Source: Acidobacteriota bacterium (lineage in GTDB: Bacteria; Acidobacteriota; Vicinamibacteria; Fen-336). From it: DNA of 40,015 nt. The position numbers and the translations under genes are program-made. Below, piece by piece: positions 23,830 through 32,265 of this stretch. Each line of letters opens with the position of its first letter. The stretch's first letter is position 1. Below the pieces are notes generated by a model. It saw only the letters and a list, made by a program, of their open reading frames with translations. It was not told the DNA's origin and ran no database searches. The stretch is from NCBI GenBank assembly GCA_022340585.1, contig JAJDNS010000039.1, forward strand, positions 1-40,015, read 5' to 3'.

Positions 23830-24429
23830 ATGCGACACCCTGCTCAGGACGCGATCGCCACGGCGGGATCGTGTCCTTGGCCAAGGCATCCGGCCGCAGG
23901 CCGGTTCGGTCCTCAGAGGCTCGTCGCGGCCGTCGTCGCCTTCCTGATGGTGACGGCGTGCGCGTCGACGCCGAAGGTGCAGATCGTCGGGCGCACCGTC
24001 ACCGTCGAGCCCGACGGCCCGGGGCGCAAGGTCAAGGGCGAGCTCCTGGCGGTCGGGCCGGAGCGCCTCTGGGTGCGCGGGCCAGAAGACGTGACCGAGA
24101 TCTCGCTGCCCACGGTGCGAGAAGTGAGCGTGAAGCGCCACTCGTGGGACGCCCACCGCGCCGGCATGTGGTCCCTCATCGGGGGACTCGGCACCGGCGT
24201 TGCCCTCACCGCGGCCTGTGGCGCCGCGGAGGCCGACAACTGCGGTGCGGTCGGGCTGGTCACGCTGGGCGCCTGGGCCCTCCTCGGCCTCCTGGCCGCA
24301 CCCTTCATGGAGTCCTCGAGCCGGAACGAGCTGTCACGGCCGACGGCGGAGGAGCTGCGCCCCTTTGCCCGCTTCCCCCAGGGATGGCCGGAAGGGGTGA
24401 CGCCGGGCGACCTCACGCGCCCCGAGTGA
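23830..24429 (+). CDS. predicted lipoprotein with a hydrophobic hairpin
   Basis: A 199-residue protein. A hydrophobic stretch at about 31-43 ends in lipobox MVTAC (Cys44). The 30-residue head before it is unusually long for a lipoprotein signal, so the true start may lie downstream. A small beta domain follows (about 50-105; RTVTVEP, GELLAVGPERLWVRG), then two Gly/Ala/Leu-rich segments (about 114-155) that look like a membrane hairpin. GAGGTGA lies just before the ATG at 23830, and a GTG three bases earlier is an alternative. The beta-domain-plus-hairpin plan resembles the protein at 25017-25604. Confidence 0.7.
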   Translation: MRHPAQDAIATAGSCPWPRHPAAGRFGPQRLVAAVVAFLMVTACASTPKVQIVGRTVTVEPDGPGRKVKGELLAVGPERLWVRGPEDVTEISLPTVREVSVKRHSWDAHRAGMWSLIGGLGTGVALTAACGAAEADNCGAVGLVTLGAWALLGLLAAPFMESSSRNELSRPTAEELRPFARFPQGWPEGVTPGDLTRPE

Positions 24430-24441
24430 AGGGACCGGAGG

Positions 24442-24939
24442 TCAGCCTTCCCACTGACGCCGGGAAAGCTCGAGGGTCGTCTCGATGTGCTTCATGACCT
24501 CCAGTCCGTCGTTGTACGGCTTCAGGGGCACCGCCGGGAACGCCTCGAGCTCCTTCACGAGGTCCACGGCGGCAGCCCCGAGCGCCTCGTCGCAGGCGTC
24601 GTAGACACCTCCCTCCTCTTCCTCGCGCCGGTTGTGGGGGGTGAGGACGGACACGATCTCCGCCACGAGGGTGGGGGTGGGGGTCGGCACCAGGAGCGAG
24701 GCGATGGCGCCGTGGTCGACGCGCAGGCGGGCCGCGACGGGAAGCGGGTCACCGCCGCGGGCCTCGCGCGCGGCGACGAAGAGCACCTTCTCCTCCATCC
24801 CGATGTGCCGCAGGATCCCGGCGCGGAACTCCTCGAAGGGATCGAGGTCGACCGTGCCGGGCGCGGCCATCGAGCGCTCAAGAAGGGCGCCGAGGCGGCG
24901 GTGGTCCTCGGCGAAGAAGCGGTGCAGGGGGCCGTGCAT
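24442..24939 (-). CDS. hemerythrin HHE-domain protein
   Basis: A 165-residue four-helix-bundle protein of the hemerythrin/HHE cation-binding family, which carries a non-heme di-iron site and senses or handles oxygen, nitric oxide or iron. Probable ligands are His13 (AEDHRRL), His45 and Glu49/50 (RHIGMEE), His76 (RVDHGAI), and His102 with the Glu run after it (PHNRREEEE). GAGGTGATGTC precedes the ATG. It is a single-domain cytoplasmic protein. It converges on the lipoprotein gene to its left and follows a hairpin that separates it from the gene upstream. Confidence 0.88.
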   Translation of the reverse strand: MHGPLHRFFAEDHRRLGALLERSMAAPGTVDLDPFEEFRAGILRHIGMEEKVLFVAAREARGGDPLPVAARLRVDHGAIASLLVPTPTPTLVAEIVSVLTPHNRREEEEGGVYDACDEALGAAAVDLVKELEAFPAVPLKPYNDGLEVMKHIETTLELSRRQWEG

Positions 24940-24961
24940 GACATCACCTCACGGGGTCGAA

Positions 24962-24993
24962 GGGATGGGCCTCGCCTCGTCGAGGCCCATCCC
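24962..24993 (-). terminator. 13-bp perfect hairpin, likely terminator or processing site
   Basis: Arms 24962-24974 and 24981-24993 are exact reverse complements (GGGATGGGCCTCG) with a 6-base loop. The hairpin lies 24 bp after the stop of the leftward gene at 25017-25604 and 22 bp before the hemerythrin start. No U tract follows, so termination is likely but not certain. Confidence 0.5.
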
Positions 24994-25016
24994 GTCATCG
25001 GACACGCGCCGGCGCC

Positions 25017-25604
25017 TCAGAAGGTCAGCGCCACGCGCAGCTCGAGGCCCGCCCGGGGCGCCAAGCTCACGCGCACCCGGTCGACCGGAACTCGCTCCCA
25101 CTCCTCGGTCCGGAACAGCTTCCCGATCAAGGCCCCCACCCCGGCACCCGCCACCCCTCCCAGGGCGGACAGCCCCACGCAGGCGCCCATGCCCATCGCG
25201 TCCTGATTCGCCGAGGAATCGCACGGGTTGGTGGAGTCACCGCGGTTCAGCAGGGCGAACGTCCCGCCCGCCCCGACCAGGAAGCCGGCACCCGCGCCAG
25301 CACGCCAGCGAGAGCGGCTTCCTCGGCTCACCTCGATCAGGCTCATGCCGTTCAAGGGATAGTCGCGGGTCGACGTCGTGGTGGCGAGGGTCATTCTCTG
25401 TCCCTCCACGCTGACGACGCGCCCCTCTTCCTGGCAGGATCTTTCCCGCGCTTCCGTTGCCGGAGGAAGCCCGGGCTCGCAGGGAAGCGTCACGCGGACG
25501 CGGGCGCCCGGCTCGACCCAGCCCGGCGGATCCTCGGCGGAGGCCCGGACGCACGGCAGGAGAAGGACGGCCACGGCAACCGCGACTCGAGAAGCGGGGC
25601 GCAT
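25017..25604 (-). CDS. exported glycine-zipper protein of unknown function
   Basis: A 195-residue protein. A signal peptide runs to about residue 23 (ASA-ED). A small beta-barrel-like domain follows (about 28-95; [24 protein letters not shown]). Two Gly/Ala-rich segments (about 101-115 and 142-160) form a glycine-zipper hairpin of the kind that inserts in membranes, separated by a loop with two Cys. The C-terminus is strand-like and ends in Phe. GAGGAG lies seven bases before the ATG. A TTGACT -35-like box (25772-25767) is the best promoter trace upstream, but no clear -10 follows it. Confidence 0.72.
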   Translation of the reverse strand: MRPASRVAVAVAVLLLPCVRASAEDPPGWVEPGARVRVTLPCEPGLPPATEARERSCQEEGRVVSVEGQRMTLATTTSTRDYPLNGMSLIEVSRGSRSRWRAGAGAGFLVGAGGTFALLNRGDSTNPCDSSANQDAMGMGACVGLSALGGVAGAGVGALIGKLFRTEEWERVPVDRVRVSLAPRAGLELRVALTF

Positions 25605-25938
25605 GAGTGCTCTCCTCTGGGCGGCGATGAGCGTCGCTCACCTGATGCCCAGCGCCATCCTGCGCACCCGTCCACGTACCCGAGAAGCTGCCTCTCCTCG
25701 GATCCCGCGGCGTGTGTCTGGATGTTCGATCTGGGGCTCATCTAATTCTGCTCCAGCCCGAAGGGAAGTCAATAGCGCGTGGTTCGGCTCCGGCCCATCC
25801 CGCGGCGTGGAAAGCCTCGGGGGCCATGAGTTATCATCCCTTCGAGGCGCCGGTACCGGGGCCTCCTGCAAGGAACGACGGGTTCCCCCGCGGGGTGGGC
25901 CCGGACTCCCGTCAAGACCGGAAAGGGCCATTCCTGCC
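25605..25938. other. divergent intergenic region before nuoB2
   Basis: This 334-bp stretch between two divergent genes has no credible coding sequence. It holds a putative rightward promoter (25808-25837) and an isolated leftward TTGACT (25772-25767). It is slightly richer in A/T around 25735-25775 and 25825-25840 than the surroundings. Confidence 0.5.
25808..25837 (+). promoter_or_regulatory. putative promoter of the second nuo locus
   Basis: TGGAAA (25808-25813), 18 bp, TATCAT (25832-25837). The -10 is good and the -35 matches four of six. It would give a leader of about 95 bases before nuoB2. Confidence 0.4.
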
Positions 25939-26628
25939 ATGGGGCTTCTCGACCTCTTCAAGGGCCAGTTCGTGGACCCGACCTACCCGGGTGTCCACGG
26001 CGGCGGCAACGTCATCACGACCTCGCTGAACGCCGTCGTGAGATGGGGCCGGCGCTCCTCGATCTGGCCCATGCCGTTCGGCACCGCCTGCTGCGCCATC
26101 GAGTTCATGGCGATGGCGGCGTCGCACTACGACATCGCCCGCTTCGGGGCCGAGGTGCTCCGCTTCTCGCCTCGGCAGTCGGACCTCCTCTTCGTGGCGG
26201 GGACGATCCCCGACAAGCTGGGACCGGTCATCCGGACGATCTACGGGCAGATGCCGGAGCCCAAGTGGGTCATCTCCATGGGCGTCTGCGCCTCCTCCGG
26301 GGGCTTCTACCGCTCGTACCACGTGATGCAGGGAATCGACGAGGTCGTGCCGGTCGACGTCTACGTGCCCGGCTGTCCCCCCTCTCCCGAGGGCCTCATC
26401 GCCGCGGTGATGAAGATCCAGGAGATGATCAAGAACGGCGAGCAGAGGAAGTCGCCACAGGGAGCTCACCGCGTGGGCGCGGCCGGCGCGGGAGCGATCG
26501 ACCGGCGCGCGCGCCGCGAGGCGTGGGCCCGGGACGACGCGGCGCGGAGGAGCCAGGGCAAGCCTCCCCGCGGCGTCCTCTCCCTCCCGGTGATCCAGGA
26601 GCCGAGCAAGGATGTCCACCATGGCTAG
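25939..26628 (+). CDS. nuoB2: NADH-quinone oxidoreductase subunit B (second copy)
   Basis: A 229-residue NuoB paralogue. It keeps the N2 cluster ligands Cys51-Cys52 ([10 protein letters not shown]), Cys117 (MGVCASSGG) and Cys146 (PGCPPSPE). It differs from the first copy in the central region ([22 protein letters not shown] segment) and carries a basic, Arg/Ala-rich C-terminal extension of about 60 residues. The 3' end overlaps the nuoCD start by 17 bp. The divergence from copy 1 suggests an old duplication or separate acquisition, not a recent copy. Confidence 0.95.
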   Translation: MGLLDLFKGQFVDPTYPGVHGGGNVITTSLNAVVRWGRRSSIWPMPFGTACCAIEFMAMAASHYDIARFGAEVLRFSPRQSDLLFVAGTIPDKLGPVIRTIYGQMPEPKWVISMGVCASSGGFYRSYHVMQGIDEVVPVDVYVPGCPPSPEGLIAAVMKIQEMIKNGEQRKSPQGAHRVGAAGAGAIDRRARREAWARDDAARRSQGKPPRGVLSLPVIQEPSKDVHHG

Positions 26629-28339
26629 CGTCACCACGAACACCTCGCCCGTCCCTCCCGAGGTCATGGCCAAGCCCGCCGCCCGTGTGCTGAGCGAGGC
26701 GCTCGGAGACAAGGTCCTGTCGATCGAGGACTTCCGCGGCGACCTCGCCATCGCGGTGGAACGGAAGGCCTGGGTCGAGGCCGTGCGGCTGCTCCGCGAC
26801 AACCCCGAGCTCGACTTCAAGCTCTTCCTCGATCTCTGCGGCGTCGACTTCCTGGACCGCGAGGACCGGCCTGAGCGCTTCGAGGTCGTGCTGCACCTCT
26901 ACTCGGTCTCCCACAATCACCACGTCCGGCTGAAGACGCCGGTGCCCGAGTCGGACCCGAAGCTGGACACCATCACCGGGCTCTTCCGGGGGGCGAGCTG
27001 GTTCGAGCGCGAGGCCTGGGACCTCTACGGCATCGTCTTCGAGGGCCACCCGAACCTGATCCGCCTGCTGACCCACGAGTCGTTCGTGGGCCACGCGCTG
27101 CGGAAGGACTACCCCACCGCGCGCCGCCACGTCCTCAAGGACGCGAAGGAGATGCTCCTCGACGTGCCCGAGGGCTCCGAGGGCCTGATCGTCAACATCG
27201 GCCCCTCGCACCCCTCCATGCACGGCGCCTTCCGGGTACAGGCGCTCCTCGACGGCGAGACGGTCCAGACCGCCGAGGCCGAGATCGGCTACATGCACCG
27301 CAACTTCGAGAAGATGGCGGAGGAGCGGACCTACTGGCAGATCATCCCCTACACCGACCGCCTCAACTACTGCTCGTCCTTCATGAACGGGCACGGCTGG
27401 GCGCTGGCGGTGGAGAAGCTCCTCGGCGTCCCCGCCCCGCCCCGGGCGGAGGCCATCCGCGTGATCCTCTCCGAGTTCACCCGGATCATGGACCACATCA
27501 TCTGCGTGAGCACCAACGTCGTCGACCTGGGCGCGATCACGCCGTACTTCATCATGTTCCGGGCCCGGGAGGACATCTACGAGCTCCTCGAGGCGTGCTG
27601 CGGCGCGCGGCTCACCGTCTCCTACGTCCGCATCGGCGGGCTGGCCCAGGACGTCCCCGACGATTTCGAGGCCCGGTGCCGCAAGGCGCTCGCCAGCGTC
27701 CAGGAGGTCTGGAAGGCCGCCCACGAGCTCCTCACCCGCAACATCATCATCATGAAGCGCTTCAAGGACGTGGGGGTGATGGGCCGGGACGACGCCCTGT
27801 CGTGGGGCTGGACGGGGCCGTGCCTGCGCGGGTCGGGTGTTCCCTACGACGTCCGCAAGGACCATCCGTACTCGGGGTACGAGGGCTATGACTTCGACGT
27901 GCCGGTGGGGACCGCCGGCGACTGCTTCGACCGCTACCTCGTTCGCATGGAGGAGATGCGCCAGAGCATGCGGATCATCGAGCAGGTGCTGGCGAACCTC
28001 CCCTCGGGCCCGGTGATCACCGACGACAAGCGGGTGGCCCTGCCCCCGAAGTCGGACGTGTACTCGAACATCGAGGCCCTCATGAACCACTTCAAGCTCG
28101 TCTACGAGGGCATCCTCCCCCCGGCGGGCGAGACCTACGGCTACACCGAGGGCGCCAACGGGGAGCTCGGCTACTACATCGTGAGCGATGGCCAGAAGCA
28201 CCCCTGGCGGGTGAAGGTCCGTCCCCCCTGCTACAACATCTACCAGGCCTTCCCACACATGATCCGGGGGGAGATGCTCGCCGACGCCATCGCGACCATC
28301 GGCGGCCTGAACGTCATCGCCGGCGAGCTCGACCGGTAG
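26612..28339 (+). CDS. nuoCD: NADH-quinone oxidoreductase subunits C and D, fused
   Basis: A 575-residue fusion close in length to E. coli NuoCD. The NuoC domain (about 25-175) has [19 protein letters not shown] and LRKDYP. The NuoD domain (about 185-575) has [15 protein letters not shown] with the quinone-site His, YTDRLNYC with the Tyr, and ends in [12 protein letters not shown]. The ATG at 26612 lies inside the nuoB2 tail, and another ATG three codons on is possible. Operon 1 encodes the same two domains as separate genes, so the two loci represent two different complex I lineages. The next gene, a glycosyltransferase, begins 16 bp later. Confidence 0.95.
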   Translation: MSTMASVTTNTSPVPPEVMAKPAARVLSEALGDKVLSIEDFRGDLAIAVERKAWVEAVRLLRDNPELDFKLFLDLCGVDFLDREDRPERFEVVLHLYSVSHNHHVRLKTPVPESDPKLDTITGLFRGASWFEREAWDLYGIVFEGHPNLIRLLTHESFVGHALRKDYPTARRHVLKDAKEMLLDVPEGSEGLIVNIGPSHPSMHGAFRVQALLDGETVQTAEAEIGYMHRNFEKMAEERTYWQIIPYTDRLNYCSSFMNGHGWALAVEKLLGVPAPPRAEAIRVILSEFTRIMDHIICVSTNVVDLGAITPYFIMFRAREDIYELLEACCGARLTVSYVRIGGLAQDVPDDFEARCRKALASVQEVWKAAHELLTRNIIIMKRFKDVGVMGRDDALSWGWTGPCLRGSGVPYDVRKDHPYSGYEGYDFDVPVGTAGDCFDRYLVRMEEMRQSMRIIEQVLANLPSGPVITDDKRVALPPKSDVYSNIEALMNHFKLVYEGILPPAGETYGYTEGANGELGYYIVSDGQKHPWRVKVRPPCYNIYQAFPHMIRGEMLADAIATIGGLNVIAGELDR

Positions 28340-28355
28340 ACCCACGGTCGCAGGG

Positions 28356-29840
28356 ATGCGCGGCACCGCCCCCCCACTGCCGGCTCGCTGGCGCACGGCG
28401 GCGGCGGTGGTGGCCGTCGTCCTCCTCGTGACCCTCGCGGTGGTCCACGCCGGACGCCAGCTGGGCGACGTGTGGAACCCCGACGAGTGGTACGCGCTCG
28501 GGATGAACCTCGCCGTGCACGGGACGCTCGGTCTGGGCGAGGAGCCCACGGCCTTCCGGCCCCCCGGCTACCCGGCCTTCGTGGCCCTCGTCCTCCTGGG
28601 CTTGACGGACATGCCGGACCCGGTGACCCCCGACTTCGTGCTGCGCAGCCGAGGCGCGCTCTACCTGGCGCAGGCCCTGGTCCTGGCCCTCACCGCCGGC
28701 GCGCTCACGTGGTGGTGGTCCCGGAGCCTCGGCCTCGGCCTGGCCGCGGTCACGGCCCTGGCCCTGGCCCTCAACCCCCACTTCCTCGTCCTCGTGGGGC
28801 TGCCGCACTACGCGCTCCTTCACGCGTGCCTCGTTCTCGGCGGGGCCTGGGCCCTGGGCGCCGCCCTGCGGGCGAAACGCGAGGCCCCCGCGCTGCTGCT
28901 GGCCGGGGTGCTGTGGGGGGCCATCGCCCTGGTGCGGCCCACCACGCTCCCCCTCCCGCTCATCCTGCTCGGTGTCCTCCTTCTCCGCGGATGGACCCGG
29001 GGCCACGCGTTGCGAGTGACCGCGTGGCTCACCCTGGGCATGCTGGTGGCCGTGGCCCCGTGGACGGTCCGGAACGCCCGCCTGCGGGGACGCTTCATTC
29101 CGGTCAACGCGCAGGCCTGGACCGTCCTGTTCGCGGCCTCGGCCGAAGACGTGCCGGTGCGGCCCGACCACTCCAACTGGATGATCGCCCAGGAGACCAC
29201 CGGCCCCATCTACGAGCGCGTGACGGGGGAGAGCGTCTTCCACACCCGCACCCTGTACCGGAACGACGTCCTCCTGGAAGACGCCTACCGCGAGGGGACG
29301 CTGGGGAATCTCCGCCGCGCGCCGCTGGTCTACCCCGCCAACGCCGCGCGCTTCCTCGGCGCCGTGCTCTTCCGGACGAGCGGCCTCCTGGTGAGGTTCT
29401 TCGAGTACATCCAGCGTCCCGACGCCCGGCCGACGGTGGAGATCTTCCGCCCGGGCAACCCCCAGACCTTCGAGCGATCCCGGGTCACGGTGGCCTTCAA
29501 GCTCGTGGCCGCCCTGCTCCTGCTGCCTGCCGCCGGGGGCATCGTCGTCGCCTGGCGAGGGGCCGACCCGGACTGGCTGGCCTTGCTGAGCGTCTTCCTG
29601 TGCCTGGCCCTGGCCCACGCCATCACCTGGATGGACCTGCTCTACTACTACGTGCGCCTCCCCTTCCTGCTGCCCTTCGCGGCACTGGGGCTCGCCGCGT
29701 TCGACCGCGCTCGGGGCGGGGCCGAGGGCCGGCGGGGGCCGGGGACACGGGTCGCGCTGCTCCTGCTCGGAAGCCTGGTGGCTCTCGGGCTCTGCACGGC
29801 GGCGGTGGCCCTCTTCCCACCCCTCGCGGACTGGCTGTGA
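28356..29840 (+). CDS. GT39/ArnT-like membrane glycosyltransferase
   Basis: A 494-residue membrane protein with about 10-12 helices. After helix 1 the first outer loop contains DVWNPDEWYALG, with Asp43-Glu44, then FRPPGYPAF (67-75). This is the usual layout of polyprenyl-phosphate-dependent glycosyltransferases of the PMT/ArnT type, whose loop-1 acidic residue is catalytic. A large hydrophilic segment (about 240-335) lies between helices. It would transfer a sugar from a lipid carrier to a protein or lipid on the outer face of the inner membrane. Its place between nuoCD and nuoG is odd: the upstream gap is 16 bp, while nuoG downstream has its own promoter. Confidence 0.8.
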   Translation: MRGTAPPLPARWRTAAAVVAVVLLVTLAVVHAGRQLGDVWNPDEWYALGMNLAVHGTLGLGEEPTAFRPPGYPAFVALVLLGLTDMPDPVTPDFVLRSRGALYLAQALVLALTAGALTWWWSRSLGLGLAAVTALALALNPHFLVLVGLPHYALLHACLVLGGAWALGAALRAKREAPALLLAGVLWGAIALVRPTTLPLPLILLGVLLLRGWTRGHALRVTAWLTLGMLVAVAPWTVRNARLRGRFIPVNAQAWTVLFAASAEDVPVRPDHSNWMIAQETTGPIYERVTGESVFHTRTLYRNDVLLEDAYREGTLGNLRRAPLVYPANAARFLGAVLFRTSGLLVRFFEYIQRPDARPTVEIFRPGNPQTFERSRVTVAFKLVAALLLLPAAGGIVVAWRGADPDWLALLSVFLCLALAHAITWMDLLYYYVRLPFLLPFAALGLAAFDRARGGAEGRRGPGTRVALLLLGSLVALGLCTAAVALFPPLADWL

Positions 29841-29851
29841 CCCCCCGTCTC

Positions 29852-29880
29852 ATGACACCGAACATGGGCTGGTTTATGAT
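29852..29880 (+). promoter_or_regulatory. sigma70-like promoter of nuoG
   Basis: ATGACA (29852-29857), 17 bp, TATGAT (29875-29880): five of six matches in both boxes with ideal spacing. The leader before the nuoG ATG would be about 46 bases. It begins 12 bp after the glycosyltransferase stop. Confidence 0.65.
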
Positions 29881-29932
29881 GGGAGCGCCGTTGCCGCCAC
29901 CGCATTCCAGCCCCCCCTGAAGGTTCGCAGAT

Positions 29933-31531
29933 ATGCCCAAATGCACGATCGACGGGAAGGATATCGAGGTCGCCGACGGGACCACCGTCATGCAGGCCGC
30001 CGAGGAGCTCGGGATCCGCATCCCCCGCTTCTGCTGGCACCCGGACCTCACCGTGGACGGTAACTGCCGGATGTGCCTCGTCGAGATCGAGAAGATGCCA
30101 AAGCTCCAGATCGCCTGCAACACGGCGGTGAGAGACGGCATGGTGGTCTACACGAACTCCGAGAAGGCGGCGGAGGCTCACCGCACCACCCTCGAGTTCC
30201 TGCTGATCAACCACCCCATCGACTGCCCGGTCTGCGACCAGGCCGGAGAGTGCTACCTCCAGGACCAGTACATGGATCACGGTCTCTACGACTCGAAGGT
30301 CGAGATCGAGGACAAGGTCAACAAGCGCAAGGTGGTGGACCTGGGCCCCATCATGCTCGACGCCGAGCGGTGCGTTCTGTGCTCCCGCTGCATCCGCTTC
30401 GAGAACGAGGTCACGGGGACGAACCTCCTCGGCTTCGTGAACCGGGGGAACCGCACCGAGATCACGACGTTCGAGAACCAGCCCATCACCCACGAGTACG
30501 CCGGCAACCTCGCCGACGTCTGCCCGGTGGGGGCGCTGCTGAGCCGCGAGTTCCGCTTCAAGATGCGGGTCTGGTTCTTGAAGGCCCATGAGTCGGTGTG
30601 CCCCGGGTGCTCGACCGGCTGCAACGTGTTCGTGGACGAGCGCGACGGGGAGGTCCAGCGGCTCCGGCCGCGGCGCAACGCCGACGTCAACAAGTCGTGG
30701 ATGTGCGATCCCGGCCGGGCGCTGTACGAGGAGATCGGGGCCACGACCCGGGTGACCGGGGCCCGCGTGCGCGGCGCGACGTCCTGGGACGGGTCCACCG
30801 TTGCCGACGCCCTGGAGGTCGTCGCGGGCAACGTGAAGGCCGCCGGACCGGACGCGGCCTTCCTCGCGAGCCCCCAGGCCACGAACGAGGACCTCTTCGC
30901 CTTCCGCAAGCTGGCGGAGGCCACCGGCGGCAAGCTCGATTTCCGGGTGGGGAACCCCCAGGACCGGGTCAGGCGGCGCATCGACAACGTGCTGCAGCAC
31001 GCCGACCGCAACCCAAACACCCAGGGGTGCCTGGACCAGGGTCTGGGGCGGGACGGCGTCGACGCCATCGTCGAGGCCTGCCGTGCCGGGGAGGTGCAGG
31101 CCCTGGTGCTGCAGGGACCCGAGCTCCTGCGCGTGGCCGAGGTGGTGGACGCGGTGGCCAAGGTGCCGTTCGTCGCGGTGATGGCCAACCACGAAGGCCC
31201 GGAGCTCGACCGGGCGCACGTGGTGCTGCCGGCCGCTCTCTGGGCGGAGGTCGACGGGACCTTCACCAACTACCAGCGCCGGGTGCAGCGGCTCAAGGCG
31301 GCGGTGCCCGCTCCCGGTGACGCCGTGCCGCGCTGGGAGCTCGCCGCCGGACTGCTCGCGCGTCTCGGTGCGCCCCTCGGGGCCGCGAGCGCCCGCGAGA
31401 TCCTGGTGATGCTCGCGCAGGCCACCCCGGGCTACCAGGGGCTCGACTTCCGGGCGATCGGCGGGCAGGGGCACGCGCTGCCGCTGGACGCGGAAGCGGC
31501 AACCGCCACCCAGGAGGAGGCCCGCGCGTAG
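29933..31531 (+). CDS. nuoG: NADH-quinone oxidoreductase subunit G
   Basis: A 532-residue iron-sulfur subunit of the NADH-dehydrogenase module. Ligands seen in order: [2Fe-2S] N1b Cys34, 45, 48, 62; N5 His94, Cys98, 101, 107; N4 Cys147, 150, 153, 197; and an N7-type motif Cys223-x2-Cys226-x3-Cys230-x27-Cys258. N7 is found only in part of the family (for example E. coli and Thermus). The molybdopterin-oxidoreductase-like C-terminal part (about 265-500) is shorter than in E. coli NuoG (908 residues). AAGG lies upstream of the ATG. It is the only nuoG here, and its usual partners nuoE and nuoF are not in the window. nuoI2 follows after 14 bp. Confidence 0.95.
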   Translation: MPKCTIDGKDIEVADGTTVMQAAEELGIRIPRFCWHPDLTVDGNCRMCLVEIEKMPKLQIACNTAVRDGMVVYTNSEKAAEAHRTTLEFLLINHPIDCPVCDQAGECYLQDQYMDHGLYDSKVEIEDKVNKRKVVDLGPIMLDAERCVLCSRCIRFENEVTGTNLLGFVNRGNRTEITTFENQPITHEYAGNLADVCPVGALLSREFRFKMRVWFLKAHESVCPGCSTGCNVFVDERDGEVQRLRPRRNADVNKSWMCDPGRALYEEIGATTRVTGARVRGATSWDGSTVADALEVVAGNVKAAGPDAAFLASPQATNEDLFAFRKLAEATGGKLDFRVGNPQDRVRRRIDNVLQHADRNPNTQGCLDQGLGRDGVDAIVEACRAGEVQALVLQGPELLRVAEVVDAVAKVPFVAVMANHEGPELDRAHVVLPAALWAEVDGTFTNYQRRVQRLKAAVPAPGDAVPRWELAAGLLARLGAPLGAASAREILVMLAQATPGYQGLDFRAIGGQGHALPLDAEAATATQEEARA

Positions 31532-31545
31532 CGCGGGAGACAGCC

Positions 31546-32151
31546 ATGGCAGCCACCGTCGTCACCGTCGACCGCAACGTCAAGGCCGGCGTCATGCCCA
31601 TCCTGAGGGGACACTGGGTCACGCTCACCGCCTTCTTCAAGAGCCTCTTCCTCGGCAGGTCGTCGACCATTCAGTATCCCGAGGAGAATCGCCCGGTCTC
31701 GGAGCGCTACCGCGGCATCCACATCCTCACCGCCCGCGAGGACGGGAGCCCCAAGTGCGTGGCCTGCTACATGTGCGCCACCGTGTGCCCGGCCGAGTGC
31801 ATCTTCATCGAGGCCGGGGAGAGGCCCGAGAAGACCATCGAGAAGTACCCGACCCGCTTCGAGATCGATCTCCTGCGCTGCGTCTACTGCGGCTTCTGCG
31901 TGGACGCGTGCCCGGAGGAGGCCATCATCATGAGCCGCGAGAACAACCTCGTGGGCACGTCGCGGGCCGATCTCGTCATCGATCGCGATCGGCTGATGGC
32001 CCGGGGGGAGCTCGTGGAGCACGGCGGCGGCTACCGACCCGACGACCACGATGTGCGGCGGCCGGTGCGGATCGCCGCCCTCGAGCGGCTGAAGCAGGAG
32101 CACGGCATCGTTCCCGGGATGCCGGAGGGCCGGGAGACGCCGCGGTCGTAG
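31546..32151 (+). CDS. nuoI2: NADH-quinone oxidoreductase subunit I (second copy)
   Basis: A 201-residue NuoI paralogue with two intact 4Fe-4S motifs: Cys71-x2-Cys74-x2-Cys77-x3-Cys81 and Cys112-x2-Cys115-x2-Cys118-x3-Cys122. Upstream are the RGHWVTLTAFFKSLF membrane-surface helix and TIQYPEE, as in standard NuoI. The C-terminus (about 140-201) extends beyond the fold and is charged rather than Ala/Pro-rich as in copy 1. GGGAGAC precedes the ATG. It is the last gene of the second nuo locus. Confidence 0.95.
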   Translation: MAATVVTVDRNVKAGVMPILRGHWVTLTAFFKSLFLGRSSTIQYPEENRPVSERYRGIHILTAREDGSPKCVACYMCATVCPAECIFIEAGERPEKTIEKYPTRFEIDLLRCVYCGFCVDACPEEAIIMSRENNLVGTSRADLVIDRDRLMARGELVEHGGGYRPDDHDVRRPVRIAALERLKQEHGIVPGMPEGRETPRS

Positions 32152-32265
32152 GGACGCTTCCCCGCATCCGACGACACCCGCTCGAGATCCTCCCGATCCC
32201 GAGTGTCGACGGAAAGCGCCGGGACGTTGACTGCGCCCGTCGAACGTGTGACTCTGGTTGTATTC

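Noticed and set aside
21338..23884. 848-codon leftward open frame
   Set aside because: It runs antisense through rfbC and the large lipoprotein gene, has no domain, and is another GC-bias shadow.
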